Positions 35,655 to 46,114 are shown, numbered from the stretch's first letter. The stretch: 64,000 nucleotides of DNA from GCA-002727735 sp038134525 (GCA_038134525.1 JAYPVI010000002.1:1-64000); one strand, 5' to 3'. The notes: generated from the sequence alone by a model not told the origin. Translations and numbers: made by a program.

Positions 35655-36340
35655 ATTGCTTTCTCCAGAGTCATCATCTCATTCCATAATGGATCTATTG
35701 GAGGGTTCGATCTGATTATGATTTTTTCTTTTTTAACAGGGTGTATAAATTCTAAGGATCTTGCAAACAAGTGAATACTTCCATCTTTATTTGTTCTTTT
35801 TGCTCCATACTTTACATCGCCCTTAATTTTACATCCTAAATGTGCAAGCTGAATTCGAATTTGATGATGTCTGCCTGTTTTGGGGTGAATTTCTAAGTAA
35901 TAATAGTGTCTACTCCTTCCTAAAAGTCTGTAAGTGAGCTCCGCTTTCTTACTCTCTTTAACTTCTATGTCATACGCCCTTGATCTATTTTTTTCTTGAT
36001 TTTTCTTTAGCCAGTTAACCAAATTTCCGTTTTCAAAAGGTGGCTTTTCTTCAACAATAGCCCAATATGTTTTTTTGATTTGCTTATCTCTAAAATAGGT
36101 ATTCATTCTAGATAAAGCTTTTGAAGTCCTAGCGAATACAACCACTCCACCAACAGGCCTATCTAAACGGTGAATTATTCCTAAAAAAACATCGCCAGGT
36201 TTTTTATATTTTTTTTTGAGGTAAAACTTAACCAGTTCTGCCAAAGTTTGATCACCTGTTTTATCTGATTGAACAATAGTACCAGCGTCTTTTTTAACTG
36301 CAATGAGATGATTATCTTCATATAAAATTACCAAGCCCAT
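35651..36340 (-). CDS. RluA-family RNA pseudouridine synthase
   Basis: 229 residues. IIHRLDRPVGGVVVFARTSKAL carries the catalytic Asp60, and EIHPKTGRHHQIRIQLAHLG and GAKRTNKDGSIHLFA are other core motifs. There is no S4 domain, so it is of the short RluC/TruC-like type. It isomerises specific uridines in rRNA or tRNA; the target is not clear. It abuts panB upstream on the same strand. Confidence 0.92.
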   Translation of the reverse strand: MGLVILYEDNHLIAVKKDAGTIVQSDKTGDQTLAELVKFYLKKKYKKPGDVFLGIIHRLDRPVGGVVVFARTSKALSRMNTYFRDKQIKKTYWAIVEEKPPFENGNLVNWLKKNQEKNRSRAYDIEVKESKKAELTYRLLGRSRHYYYLEIHPKTGRHHQIRIQLAHLGCKIKGDVKYGAKRTNKDGSIHLFARSLEFIHPVKKEKIIIRSNPPIDPLWNEMMTLEKAI

Positions 36341-37156
36341 CTAATATTGCTCATTTTCGTTGGGAAAGTCAGAAGATTTAACATCTTTTATGTAATGTTT
36401 ACATGCGTTTAAGATTTCTTTATGTAGGTCATGATATCTTCTTAAAAATCGAGGTGAGAATTCTTGAGTAATTCCTAGCATGTCATGTAATACTAAAACT
36501 TGACCATCTACTCCCCCTCCAGCACCAATGCCAATTACTGGAATTTCAATAGATTTAGCTACTCTTTCTGCAAGAAATGCTGGAACCTTTTCCAAAACTA
36601 AAGCAAAACAACCCACATCTTGAAGCAATTTTGCATCTTCAATTAGAACTTTAGCTTCTTCTTGTTCTTTTGCTCTTACCGTGTAAGTTCCAAACTTGTA
36701 AATAGACTGTGGAGTTAATCCAAGATGACCCATAACTGGAATTCCGGCTGTTAGAATTCGTTGTATAGATTCTATTACCTCTTTACCTCCTTCTAATTTT
36801 ACGGCATGAGCCTCCGCTTCTTTCATTATTCTAATTGATGATCTAAGTGCTTCTTTAGAATCACCTTGATAATGGCCAAAAGGAAGATCAACTACTACTA
36901 ATGAGCGGTTAATTGCACGAATAACGGATGAAGCATGATAAATCATTTGATCTAACGTAATCGGCAAGGTAGTTTCATGACCAGCCATCACATTCGATGC
37001 AGAATCCCCTACAAGAATTACATCCATGCCTGCTTCATCAACAATTTTAGCCATGGAGTAATCATATGCAGTAAGCATAGATATTTTTTCACCATTCCGC
37101 TTCATTTCTGAAAGAACATGGGTTGTTACTCTTTTTATATCTTTATGTGTAGACAT
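36341..37156 (-). CDS. panB: 3-methyl-2-oxobutanoate hydroxymethyltransferase
   Basis: 271 residues. MLTAYDYSMAKIVDEAGMD, ILVGDSASNVMAGHETTLP and VMGHLGLTPQS are the PanB signatures, with metal-binding Asp residues in the first two and the catalytic Glu in LVLEKVPAFLA. It adds a hydroxymethyl group from methylene-THF to ketoisovalerate, the first committed step of pantothenate and CoA synthesis. It is directly upstream of the pseudouridine synthase gene and reads away from the DUF5686 gene. Confidence 0.96.
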   Translation of the reverse strand: MSTHKDIKRVTTHVLSEMKRNGEKISMLTAYDYSMAKIVDEAGMDVILVGDSASNVMAGHETTLPITLDQMIYHASSVIRAINRSLVVVDLPFGHYQGDSKEALRSSIRIMKEAEAHAVKLEGGKEVIESIQRILTAGIPVMGHLGLTPQSIYKFGTYTVRAKEQEEAKVLIEDAKLLQDVGCFALVLEKVPAFLAERVAKSIEIPVIGIGAGGGVDGQVLVLHDMLGITQEFSPRFLRRYHDLHKEILNACKHYIKDVKSSDFPNENEQY

Positions 37157-37225
37157 TATCTAATTTTTTACAAATTTGATTAAAAACTTTCATATTTCAC
37201 TTATTTAATTGCTAATCTTAAGGAA

Positions 37226-39790
37226 TTGCACTTTGAAAAGAACATACGAATAAAACTATTTATAACTGTATTAATAGTATGTCAAATTCAACAACTATTT
37301 TCTAATCACATAAGCGGTATTATTAAAGACAATTTTGGAGAACCACTTCCATTTGCATCGGTATATGTAAAAAACTCTACTTATGGAGTAAGCTCAAATG
37401 CTTTTGGAGAATACTTCTTAGAGCTAAAAAATGGTGAACACACCATAGTATATAGCTTCATAGGTTATCAATCCATTGAAAAGAAAATTAATTTGGGATC
37501 CACTCCAAAAGTAATCAATGTCGTTTTAGAAGAAAATGCAAAAAACCTACTCGAATTAGAAGTAGTATCAAATACTAAAAATAAAGCTTTAGAGATAATA
37601 AAAAATGCTAAAGAAGCAAAGAAAAACTATGTTGACATAAGTTATTCTTGTAAGCAATATGCTAAAAACTCAATTGAAAGAAGAAAATTCAAAATAAAAA
37701 AAAGTGACACTATTAATATTTGGGACCTAGACACATCAAAATCAATAAGTTACAAAAAAAACAACATTCTAAAGTTTATTGAATCATTTGGTACATTTTA
37801 TCATATGGAGAAAAATAAAAATTATTGGGATTACTATGGATACCACGACTTCGCAGACACTAAACCCAAAGATGATTTCACTATCATTCAATCTTTTGAG
37901 GAGTTTGGAGAGTATGATATTACTCCTCAATATAGTATTGATGACCCATACCTTTCTTTAATGGATTTGGTGGAACTTGAACTGAATCTATATCAAAATA
38001 ATATTTATACGTCTATTTCGGAAAAACCCATCATTTCACCTCTTTCTTCGGGAAGTAGAACATTTTATAAATTCGACTATCTAGGAGTAATTGTTGAAAA
38101 TGATACTCATAAAATCCATAAAATACAAATTACTCCTAGATTAAAAAATGAACCCTTGTTACAGGGTGTCATTTTTATTGATGACAATACCTACTTCATC
38201 AATTCGTTTGAATTGGCTGTAAATGGACCTAAACAATCTGGTTTCAATATCGAAAATTTACACTTGATTCAAGATTACACACTAATTGACAATCACCCCA
38301 TAGTGAATCGAAAAATCATAGATTTTACGATTAAAGATGAAGACTACAAAATACTTGGTAATGCAAACACCATAAATGAAAACTTTGAAATAAGCCCAGT
38401 TTTACCAAAAAAATTCAACAAAAATGAGATTAAAATATTTAATGATTCAATAAACCCTTATGCAAAAAATGGGTGGGAAAAAATTAGGCCTATTGACTTG
38501 AAAAATAAAGAGCTTAAATATATCCACTATACAGATAGTTTAAGAGAATATTACAACAGCGAAGCGTATATAAATGAAAAAGATAGCCTTTATAATAAAA
38601 TTACTGTTGGAAAAATACTATGGAATGGTATAGGACATCGAAACAGATTTAAGGGATATTCATTTTATATATGGCCTGTGATATCTCAATTTAATTTTTT
38701 TGGCATAGGTGGATATAGGCATAATCTTGGATTTAACTTCAAAAAAAACATTAATGAAAAATATAAAATTAGCACAAGAAATAGTATAGACTACGGATTT
38801 ACAAATAAAGACTGGAGAGGTTCAACATCCCTATCAATTATTACTAATAATAGAAAATATAAACAATTTACTTTGGGCTTAGGTGATCAATACAAAATTG
38901 TAAATCGATTTTCATCTTTAAGCTCAGCATTTTCAAGAAGTAATTATGTAAGGTCTAAACACATTGAATCTGCTTACAAAACTGAACTAAGTAATGGATT
39001 GTATGCTGAATTCAAGTTTTTGTATTGCAATCAATCTCCATTATCATTACTTGATTTATCAGATGATTTTTTCCAACCCCTTGATACCATTTTATCGATA
39101 CCCCCTACTGAAAATTTTGAAGAACCATATACGAAATTAGAAACAAGACTTCAGCTTACTTGGTTACCATTTCAAAAGTTTTATTACAGAAAAAAGAATA
39201 AAATTGTTTTAGGAACCGATTATCCTACTGTAAATTTCATTTACAGAAAAGGATTCCCAGCTATTTTCAATAGCGAAGTTAATTTTGACTATGCTGAAAT
39301 AAGAATCAATCATGAATTAACCATCCCTCACTTTGGCGATGCGAAATGGAATGTGGAATTGGGTTCTTTTTTAAACAAAGAGAATCTAAGGGTAATCGAA
39401 TGGAAATATTTTAGGGGAAGTGATTTTTTTATTTTTAGTAATCCGTTGAAATCTTTCCAAATGATGGGCCCCACATTAACCTCAGAATATTCTTATTTAA
39501 GAGGAAATTTTATTCATAATTTTAATGGGAATATTTTTGGGAAAATCCCTTTAATTAGCAAACTTAACCTACAATTATCGGGAGGTATTTCTACTTTAGT
39601 CATACCTCGTGAAAATCTTCCATACTTTGAAACTTTCGTTGGTATTTCAAGGCCCTTCCAAATCTGGGGTGACTTAGTGAAATTTGGTATATATGGATGT
39701 TACTCTCAAAGTAGTTTAACAGGGTCTACATTTGAACTTAAAATAGGTGCGTCCTCTTTCAATCCATTTACCAAAAAATGGGATTATTAA
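37226..39790 (+). CDS. DUF5686 / carboxypeptidase-like regulatory domain outer-membrane protein
   Basis: 854 residues, TTG start followed by a signal peptide ending near LFSN. Residues about 27-115 are a CarboxypepD_reg-like domain (ISGIIKDNFGEPLPFASVYV and SYSFIGYQSIEKKI type), as at the N-terminus of TonB-dependent receptors and related Bacteroidota barrels. The remainder (DUF5686) looks like a periplasmic part followed by a beta-barrel ending in NPFTKKWDY. The role is unknown; outer-membrane assembly or surface function has been suggested for relatives. Its 3' end overlaps the convergent peptidase gene by 4 bp. Confidence 0.82.
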   Translation: MHFEKNIRIKLFITVLIVCQIQQLFSNHISGIIKDNFGEPLPFASVYVKNSTYGVSSNAFGEYFLELKNGEHTIVYSFIGYQSIEKKINLGSTPKVINVVLEENAKNLLELEVVSNTKNKALEIIKNAKEAKKNYVDISYSCKQYAKNSIERRKFKIKKSDTINIWDLDTSKSISYKKNNILKFIESFGTFYHMEKNKNYWDYYGYHDFADTKPKDDFTIIQSFEEFGEYDITPQYSIDDPYLSLMDLVELELNLYQNNIYTSISEKPIISPLSSGSRTFYKFDYLGVIVENDTHKIHKIQITPRLKNEPLLQGVIFIDDNTYFINSFELAVNGPKQSGFNIENLHLIQDYTLIDNHPIVNRKIIDFTIKDEDYKILGNANTINENFEISPVLPKKFNKNEIKIFNDSINPYAKNGWEKIRPIDLKNKELKYIHYTDSLREYYNSEAYINEKDSLYNKITVGKILWNGIGHRNRFKGYSFYIWPVISQFNFFGIGGYRHNLGFNFKKNINEKYKISTRNSIDYGFTNKDWRGSTSLSIITNNRKYKQFTLGLGDQYKIVNRFSSLSSAFSRSNYVRSKHIESAYKTELSNGLYAEFKFLYCNQSPLSLLDLSDDFFQPLDTILSIPPTENFEEPYTKLETRLQLTWLPFQKFYYRKKNKIVLGTDYPTVNFIYRKGFPAIFNSEVNFDYAEIRINHELTIPHFGDAKWNVELGSFLNKENLRVIEWKYFRGSDFFIFSNPLKSFQMMGPTLTSEYSYLRGNFIHNFNGNIFGKIPLISKLNLQLSGGISTLVIPRENLPYFETFVGISRPFQIWGDLVKFGIYGCYSQSSLTGSTFELKIGASSFNPFTKKWDY

Positions 39791-41229
39791 TCTTTGCAAG
39801 GAATTTGTTTTAAGACCTCTAATAAAAAATTCCAAAATTTTTCCACGGAGTAGATATTTACCTTTTCATCTGGTGAATGGGGATTCCTAATAGTTGGTCC
39901 GAATGAAATCATATCTAATCCAGGATACCTTTCGTTTAATATACCACATTCTAGGCCAGCATGACAAGCTTGAACCCTTGGCTTTTCATGAAACATATTT
40001 TCATATAGCGGCACCATTATATTCAATATTTCTGAATTGGCATCTGGAGCCCAACCAGGGTACGAGCCACTGTGTTCCACATTAGCACCAATGTTAGCAA
40101 ATGTTGAACCTATTGTTTGTGCAATATCAGTCTTAGAGCTTTCAACAGAACTTCTTTGTAAACTTTGAGTCATAAATAATCCATCTTTTACAATTACTCT
40201 TGCTAAAGAAGAAGAAGTTTCAACTAACCCATTAATAGTTTGACTCATTTTGAAAACCCCATTAAAAACACTTGAAATGGCATTGATTACTTCTTTTGAA
40301 TCCTGAATAGATAAAACAGCTAATGGAATCTGCATCTTTAAAACTTCTACCACCAAGTCTGGTTCAGTTACTTGGTATTCACTTTTAATTTGAGTAATTA
40401 ATGAATCTAGGTCTGTTAGAAATTCTTCTGATTCTACCACAACACAAGCAGTTGATTCTCTTGGGATCGCATTTCTTAGACTTCCTCCATTTATTTCTGA
40501 AATTCTAATGCCATAGTTCAAGCCACCATATAAAAGTCTATTCATCAATTTGTTGGCATTACCACGTTCTAAATGAATATCCATTCCAGAATGCCCCCCT
40601 TTTAAACCTTTTAATTTAATTTCTAATCCTATTCCGCTATTACAATTTTCAGTAATATATTTTTTTTCAGAATTAGTATCTATACCTCCTGCACATCCTA
40701 TACTAAATTCATCATCATCTTCAGTATCTAAATTTAAAAGAATTTCTCCTTTTAAAATACCTTGTTCTAATTCAAATGCTCCAGTCATTCCAGTTTCTTC
40801 GTCAATTGTAAACAACGCTTCTAGGGGTGGATGAGAAACATTATCACTTGCTAAAAGTGCCATTATTGAGGCTACACCCATACCATTATCTGCACCTAAA
40901 GTAGTTCCCTTTGCCGTTACCCAATCACCTTCAATAAAACTTTCAATACCCTGTGTTAAAAAGTCAAAAACAGTATCTTCATTTTTTTGATGAACCATAT
41001 CTAAATGACTTTGAAGAATAACCACTTTTCTATTTTCCATGCCTTCAGTAGCTTGTTTTTTAATTATAACATTTCCAGCATGATCTTTATAGGTTTCTAA
41101 ATGAAGAGAATTACCGAAATTCATCATGAATTCTATTACTTTTTCTTCTTTTTTTGAAGGTCTTGGAACTGCGTTTAAATCTTCAAAAAAGTTCCATACT
41201 ACTTTTGGCTCTAATTCTCTAACATTCAT
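39787..41229 (-). CDS. pepD: Aminoacyl-histidine dipeptidase (PepD, M20C)
   Basis: 480 residues. Zinc and catalytic residues lie in LQSHLDMVHQKN, TLGADNGMGVAS, TIDEETGMTGAFEL and GGHSGMDIHLERGNANKL, the set of PepD/Xaa-His dipeptidases. CHAGLECGIL and FGPTIRNPHSPDE close the active site. It cuts dipeptides such as carnosine in the cytoplasm. It overlaps the end of the ArnT-like gene by 4 bp, in a minus-strand run with membrane glycan genes. Confidence 0.93.
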   Translation of the reverse strand: MNVRELEPKVVWNFFEDLNAVPRPSKKEEKVIEFMMNFGNSLHLETYKDHAGNVIIKKQATEGMENRKVVILQSHLDMVHQKNEDTVFDFLTQGIESFIEGDWVTAKGTTLGADNGMGVASIMALLASDNVSHPPLEALFTIDEETGMTGAFELEQGILKGEILLNLDTEDDDEFSIGCAGGIDTNSEKKYITENCNSGIGLEIKLKGLKGGHSGMDIHLERGNANKLMNRLLYGGLNYGIRISEINGGSLRNAIPRESTACVVVESEEFLTDLDSLITQIKSEYQVTEPDLVVEVLKMQIPLAVLSIQDSKEVINAISSVFNGVFKMSQTINGLVETSSSLARVIVKDGLFMTQSLQRSSVESSKTDIAQTIGSTFANIGANVEHSGSYPGWAPDANSEILNIMVPLYENMFHEKPRVQACHAGLECGILNERYPGLDMISFGPTIRNPHSPDEKVNIYSVEKFWNFLLEVLKQIPCKD

Positions 41230-42941
41230 TTTATCGATCTTTTAAAAATTTTATATCCTAATTTATGATAAACTATTTCAAGGTTTTTATTTTGTTCTAG
41301 TTGTTCAATTTTACGATTAGATCTAGTAACAAAATAACATGGCCTGTCAATATTACCAACTGCCATCCAATTAACGACATGCGATGAAAACTTATTTTTT
41401 TGAGCTTTGTTTAGCTCATGAAAGGAATCTACATTAAAATGAGTTTTCAGAATTTTCAATTTCTTTGCTTTTAATAGATCATTTTCTGTAAGCTGATCTG
41501 TCTTAGCATAAAAATAATGAGCATAGCTTTTAAACCCAACAGTAGAAATGTATTTTTTTTCTTCAGAAATGGAATCATAAAATTGGATTAAATGCCCTTG
41601 CAACAAAAAATCAATTTTTGGCAAAATCCATCTGGCAGAAAACGTGAAAAACATGCCTAAAAACAATAAGTATAATATAATGCTTTGAATTAAGCGCTTT
41701 GAGCTCATTATGATAAACAGGATACTTCCAAAAAGAATTAAAAGTGGAATGAGAAATTCAAAACCAGTCCAATCTAAAGGGGTATTGATTATTTCTTGAA
41801 TATGAGGGTCATCTATATTTTCATAAAGAAATTTGGGTTGAGTAATCAAAACGAAAATGGCAATAATAAAGCTGAGAGAAAGAATAAAGGCAAAAGAAAT
41901 GAAAATGATTTTAAATAGTTTACTGAGTTTTTTACCAAATTGAATTTTTTGAATTTCCTCAGTTGCTAAATAGGATAGAGGAAAATAAGCTAAGGATGAA
42001 TAATGAACGATTTTAGTGCTTACAACAGTAAATAAGATTAATACTACCCAGAATAAAATTTTCATTACACCTTGAAAATCAGTATATCTTTTAGGAGAAA
42101 TCATTATGTTTCTTATAGCAAAAAATGAAAAGGGGAAACAGCCCAATAGCAGTACTAAAAAATGATAATAAAGAGGCTGTTGATGACCAGCAACAGGTGT
42201 TGAAAAGAGTTCAATTTGATACTTGATAAACTCCATTAGGAACCAAGGCCCACTTTGCCAAATTTCATAGCCATACCAAATAAATGAACAGCCAACAACC
42301 ATAATCAAAAAGATAAAAATGGATGTAAAATCAGGTTTTACTTTTCTTCTAATCATTAAAATAAAGAAGACCAGCAAAATGATTAATAAACAAACTGGCC
42401 CCTTTGTAATTAAGGCTAACCCCGCAAAAATACCAGATAAAAATGCATGTAACTTGTTTTGGACATTTGCTCCACATAAAAACATATATCCAAAAAAGAT
42501 AGAAGAAAAAATAAAAAGATTGAAATAAGGATCAATAATACCAGTTCTGAAATATAAATTAGGTAAAAAACCCAATAAATAAACAATAGACCATAGTATT
42601 CCAAAAGAACTATTTTTAATTTTAGATCCCATCAAAAAAAGTATAATTGGAGTAAAAATTCCTAATACAGCATTAGGAAAGCGTGCTGCAAAGGCATTTA
42701 TTCCAAAAACTTTCATAAAAAGAGATTGTAACCAGAAAAAAAGAGGCGGTTTTTCATGAAAAGGTTCATAGTTAATTTGGACATGAAAAAAATCTCCTGA
42801 CACTAGCATTTCTCGAGATGATTCAGCAAAATTTATTTCATCCCAATCAAAAAGATTGAAATCACCTAAGGTCGGAAAAATCAGTATCAATCCATAAAGT
42901 ATAAATCCTATAATCGTTAATGCAATCTGTTTCTGATTCAA
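41226..42941 (-). CDS. ArnT-like GT39 lipid-dependent glycosyltransferase
   Basis: 571 residues with about eleven membrane helices in the first 430 residues. The first periplasmic loop holds LFDWDEINFAESSREML, where the Asp-Glu pair is the catalytic motif of GT-C/GT39 transferases, followed by HEKPPLFFWLQSLFMKVFG as in ArnT and related Bacteroidota enzymes. It moves a sugar from a polyprenyl carrier onto lipid A or another periplasmic acceptor. PAP2 phosphatase and GT2 genes next to it would provide carrier recycling and the donor. Confidence 0.86.
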   Translation of the reverse strand: MNQKQIALTIIGFILYGLILIFPTLGDFNLFDWDEINFAESSREMLVSGDFFHVQINYEPFHEKPPLFFWLQSLFMKVFGINAFAARFPNAVLGIFTPIILFLMGSKIKNSSFGILWSIVYLLGFLPNLYFRTGIIDPYFNLFIFSSIFFGYMFLCGANVQNKLHAFLSGIFAGLALITKGPVCLLIILLVFFILMIRRKVKPDFTSIFIFLIMVVGCSFIWYGYEIWQSGPWFLMEFIKYQIELFSTPVAGHQQPLYYHFLVLLLGCFPFSFFAIRNIMISPKRYTDFQGVMKILFWVVLILFTVVSTKIVHYSSLAYFPLSYLATEEIQKIQFGKKLSKLFKIIFISFAFILSLSFIIAIFVLITQPKFLYENIDDPHIQEIINTPLDWTGFEFLIPLLILFGSILFIIMSSKRLIQSIILYLLFLGMFFTFSARWILPKIDFLLQGHLIQFYDSISEEKKYISTVGFKSYAHYFYAKTDQLTENDLLKAKKLKILKTHFNVDSFHELNKAQKNKFSSHVVNWMAVGNIDRPCYFVTRSNRKIEQLEQNKNLEIVYHKLGYKIFKRSIK

Positions 42942-42942
42942 A

Positions 42943-43611
42943 TTAGTTGTTTAAGAGAGAATATTTTTTTAGACTTTCTAAGCGATCAATTAATAATAAA
43001 TAGGAAAATAAGGTAACCACTGAACCAATAAGACTACCCACAAAAACATCAATCAAAAAATGTTGAGATAGATATATCCTTGAGAATCCCACTAAAAAAG
43101 CTAAAACAAAAAGCAGGTAATGATATTTTTTATGGTTTAAAATCAATGACAATAAAATACAAATACTAAAAATGCTTGTAGTGTGACCACTTGGAAACGA
43201 AAAAAGTTGATGTATTTCAACTCCATCAACAAGATGCCATTGCCCCAAATCAACTTGTTCTTTAAAAATAACAAAGGGCCTTTGTACGTCTTCAAAAACA
43301 AATCGTTTACATATTTGTGTAGTTGTTGCTGAAATTGAAAATCCCACTAAAGAAATTAATCCATAATCAAGACGAAAAAAAAATAACAATAGAATTACTG
43401 CAAAAGCTATTATACCATCCCCAAAATGGGTAATATATTTAAAAAAAAGATCAAAATAAGTATGGTGATATTGGTTTATCAATACCGAAAATTCAACATT
43501 CCCAATAGAATTTAGCAGAATTAAGCAAATAAATACCCACACTAAATACAGGGTAATAAGGTGCTTAAACTGGAAAAAAAAATCTTTAAATTTCAACCTA
43601 ATAAACGCCAC
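42943..43611 (-). CDS. PAP2-family membrane phosphatase
   Basis: 222 residues, six membrane helices. All three acid phosphatase motifs are present: KRFVFEDVQRP, SFPSGHTTS and SRIYLSQHFLIDVF, including the nucleophile His of the third. Likely substrates are undecaprenyl diphosphate, lipid A phosphate or phosphatidylglycerol phosphate. It lies between an ArnT-like transferase and a GT2 gene whose end it overlaps by 19 bp. Confidence 0.92.
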   Translation of the reverse strand: MAFIRLKFKDFFFQFKHLITLYLVWVFICLILLNSIGNVEFSVLINQYHHTYFDLFFKYITHFGDGIIAFAVILLLFFFRLDYGLISLVGFSISATTTQICKRFVFEDVQRPFVIFKEQVDLGQWHLVDGVEIHQLFSFPSGHTTSIFSICILLSLILNHKKYHYLLFVLAFLVGFSRIYLSQHFLIDVFVGSLIGSVVTLFSYLLLIDRLESLKKYSLLNN

Positions 43612-44333
43612 TTAATTACTTTTATTTTAGTTAAAAAATACTTAAATGAAGTCATCAAAACACCGATTCCATACACTGAACTTCTTTTAAAATTAATGGA
43701 TGAAGCTTCTTCAAAATATTTTGTTGGACAAGTTATCTCGGCAATTTCATATCCTTTATACATAATTTGAGCAAGCATCTGATTGTCAAATATAAAATCA
43801 TCCGAATTATCATTGTACTTAATATTTTTCAAAACTTCTGAAGAAAAAACTCTAAAACCAGTATGATACTCAGATAGTTTTTGATTCATGAGTAGATTTT
43901 GAAAAAGTGTTAAAAATCGATTTGCTATGTATTTATACTTAGGCATTCCTCCTTTCAATGCTCCTTTCCCAAGAATTCTAGAACCTAGAACAACAGGATA
44001 AAGTTCATTTGCAATTAGGTGACACATACTCTCTATTAGTTTTGGAGTATATTGATAATCAGGATGAAGCATAACTACGATATCAGCGTCAATTTCAAGA
44101 GCCTTATTATAACAAGTCTTTTGATTACCGCCATACCCTTTATTAAATTCATGAATAATCACATGCTTGATGCCTAATGTTGATGCAATTTCAGCTGTAT
44201 TATCTTGACCAAAATCATCTACTAAAATCACATCATCTACAATACTGAATGGAATTTCATTATATGTCTTTTCTAACGTTTCTGCCGCATTGTAAGCAGG
44301 CATCACCACAACTATTTTCTTTGATTTTAGCAT
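43593..44333 (-). CDS. DPM1-like glycosyltransferase family 2
   Basis: 246 residues. VVVMPAYNAAETLEKTYNEI, LVDDFGQDNTAEIA and the donor/metal region MLHPDYQYTPKL mark a polyprenyl-phosphate sugar transferase, and GSRILGKGALKGGMPKYK matches the prokaryotic DPM1-like group. There is no strong C-terminal membrane domain. It opens the minus-strand run GT2, PAP2, GT39, PepD; it probably makes the polyprenyl-phosphate sugar used by the GT39 enzyme. A promoter element lies 17 bp upstream. Confidence 0.88.
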   Translation of the reverse strand: MLKSKKIVVVMPAYNAAETLEKTYNEIPFSIVDDVILVDDFGQDNTAEIASTLGIKHVIIHEFNKGYGGNQKTCYNKALEIDADIVVMLHPDYQYTPKLIESMCHLIANELYPVVLGSRILGKGALKGGMPKYKYIANRFLTLFQNLLMNQKLSEYHTGFRVFSSEVLKNIKYNDNSDDFIFDNQMLAQIMYKGYEIAEITCPTKYFEEASSINFKRSSVYGIGVLMTSFKYFLTKIKVIKWRLLG

Positions 44334-44350
44334 TAGATTATAAATTCGGT

Positions 44351-44358
44351 CAAAAATA
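44351..44358 (-). promoter_or_regulatory. Bacteroidota -7 promoter element before the GT2-PAP2-GT39-pepD run
   Basis: On the minus strand the site reads TATTTTTG, matching TAnnTTTG, 17 bp before the ATG of the GT2 gene. Confidence 0.45.
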
Positions 44359-44424
44359 CAATTATTGAAATAAATTCTCTTACTATAAAATTAAATCTGT
44401 AAATTCGATTGTCAATAGATTTTT

Positions 44425-46065
44425 ATGAAATTATCAGTTTATAAACAAACATTTAGGGGAGACTTAACAGGAGGATTAACTGCAGCCATTTTAGCTTTGC
44501 CGATGGGTTTAGCATTTGGGCTTCAAAGTGGATTAGGTCCTCAAGCAGGTCTATACACTGCCATAATGCTAGCTATAATAGCTTCCATCATTGCGGGTAC
44601 AAAAACACTTATAAGTGACCCCACTGGACCAATGACTTTTCTTGCCGCAACTATTGTTGCAGAGGCATATCAAATGGATGAGTCAAAGGCCATTTCATTA
44701 ATTGTGCTCACCTTTGCTCTTTCTGGGATTTTTCAAATTTTGTTTGGACTTATTAAGGTTGCAAATTATGTAAAATACATTTCGTATCCCGTGCTGTCAG
44801 GATTTATGAGTGGTATCGGAATTATCATAATATTAACTCAATGGCATAGTTTTTTTGATACATCAAGACCTTCAGGAGGTATTGTTTCTATAATTTCTGA
44901 AATTCATTCACCATTTATCAATCTTAACATAGCACCAATGATTTTAGGGGCTAGTACAATAATCCTTATTTACTTAGTTCCTTACTTATCCAAAAAAATC
45001 CCTGCAGGTTTGGTAGCACTTGTCGGAGGAACTCTAATCTCATTACTATTTGCAGAGGGTGAATTTAAAACTATCGGAGAAATTCCAACTACACTTCCAG
45101 AATTTCGATTATTTGAAATGTTTAATATAGATGCGTCCATGATAGGTTTAGCGATAGGTAATGCATTAGCCCTAGCTGGCCTAGGTACTATTGACACCCT
45201 TCTAACTTCTGTTGTAGCTGATAACCTTACTAAAACTAAACACAATGGAAACAGAGAATTATTTGGCCAAGGATTAGGTAATTTTGTTACCGCAGTATTT
45301 GGTGGAATTCCAGGAGCAGGAACAACAGCAGCTACTGTTGCAAATATCAATTCAAATGGAAGATCAAACTTGAGCGGCATCTTCAAAGGTGTATTTTTAA
45401 TTATAGCCGTACTTGGATTAGGAAAGATTTTAGCATTAGTTCCTAAATCGGTCTTATCCGCCTTACTTATTTCAGTAGGAATTGGCATTATTGATTTCAG
45501 GGGGATGAAAAGACTTGTAAGCCTCAAAAACAGTGATTCTCTTGTGCTGATATTAGCCATATTATTAACTGTTTTTGTGGATTTACTTGTTGCTGTCGGA
45601 GTAGGAATGGTACTATCATCATTCTTCTTTATGCAACGTATGGGTAAAATTGTTGACGAACAAAGTAAGCAAGGTAACATTGCTGATATGGAGAAAAAGT
45701 TGAAAATACCCGATTCGATAAAGGATAGAATTTTTGAATATGAACTTGACGGCCCACTATTTTATGGATTTTCAGATCAATTTAAAGAACAAGCTGAATC
45801 TATAAAAGGTAAAGATGCTGTCATCATTAACATGTCTCAAGTGCCTTATATTGATGCATCGGGGATATATGTGTTAGAGGAAGTTATACAGAGCTATAAA
45901 TCTAAAAATATCGAAGTTATCTTAGTTGGTGTTAAAGATCATATCTTTCATCAATTTGAAGAATTAAAAGTAATTCCTAATACCCTACCTGAAGAAAAAG
46001 CTTACAATTCAGTAAGGTCTGGGTTGAAATATCTCAAATTCCAACTAGAAAATTCTGATATATAA
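44425..46065 (+). CDS. SulP-family (SLC26) anion transporter
   Basis: 546 residues. The N-terminal about 400 residues form 12-14 membrane helices with the family motif FGLQSGLGPQAGLYTAIM and ISDPTGPMTFLAA. A cytoplasmic STAS domain fills about 430-546 (MSQVPYIDASGIYVLEEV). Relatives move sulfate, bicarbonate or other anions. No carbonic anhydrase or sulfate-assimilation gene adjoins it, so the substrate is open. It stands alone on the plus strand between a divergent operon and pyrD. Confidence 0.92.
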   Translation: MKLSVYKQTFRGDLTGGLTAAILALPMGLAFGLQSGLGPQAGLYTAIMLAIIASIIAGTKTLISDPTGPMTFLAATIVAEAYQMDESKAISLIVLTFALSGIFQILFGLIKVANYVKYISYPVLSGFMSGIGIIIILTQWHSFFDTSRPSGGIVSIISEIHSPFINLNIAPMILGASTIILIYLVPYLSKKIPAGLVALVGGTLISLLFAEGEFKTIGEIPTTLPEFRLFEMFNIDASMIGLAIGNALALAGLGTIDTLLTSVVADNLTKTKHNGNRELFGQGLGNFVTAVFGGIPGAGTTAATVANINSNGRSNLSGIFKGVFLIIAVLGLGKILALVPKSVLSALLISVGIGIIDFRGMKRLVSLKNSDSLVLILAILLTVFVDLLVAVGVGMVLSSFFFMQRMGKIVDEQSKQGNIADMEKKLKIPDSIKDRIFEYELDGPLFYGFSDQFKEQAESIKGKDAVIINMSQVPYIDASGIYVLEEVIQSYKSKNIEVILVGVKDHIFHQFEELKVIPNTLPEEKAYNSVRSGLKYLKFQLENSDI

Positions 46066-46102
46066 AAAATTCATCATTAATTTTCTTTATAGGTAAGTTT
46101 TA

Positions 46103-46110
46103 TACTTTTG
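46103..46110 (+). promoter_or_regulatory. Bacteroidota -7 promoter element before pyrD
   Basis: TACTTTTG matches TAnnTTTG and ends only 4 bp before the GTG start of pyrD, implying a leaderless transcript. Confidence 0.55.
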
Positions 46111-46114
46111 CAGC

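Noticed and set aside
44982..45680. 232-codon ORF opposite the SulP transporter
   Set aside because: It is a shadow of the SulP gene: low-complexity Ser/Thr/Pro/Ile composition and no family signature, while the plus frame is a full SulP protein.
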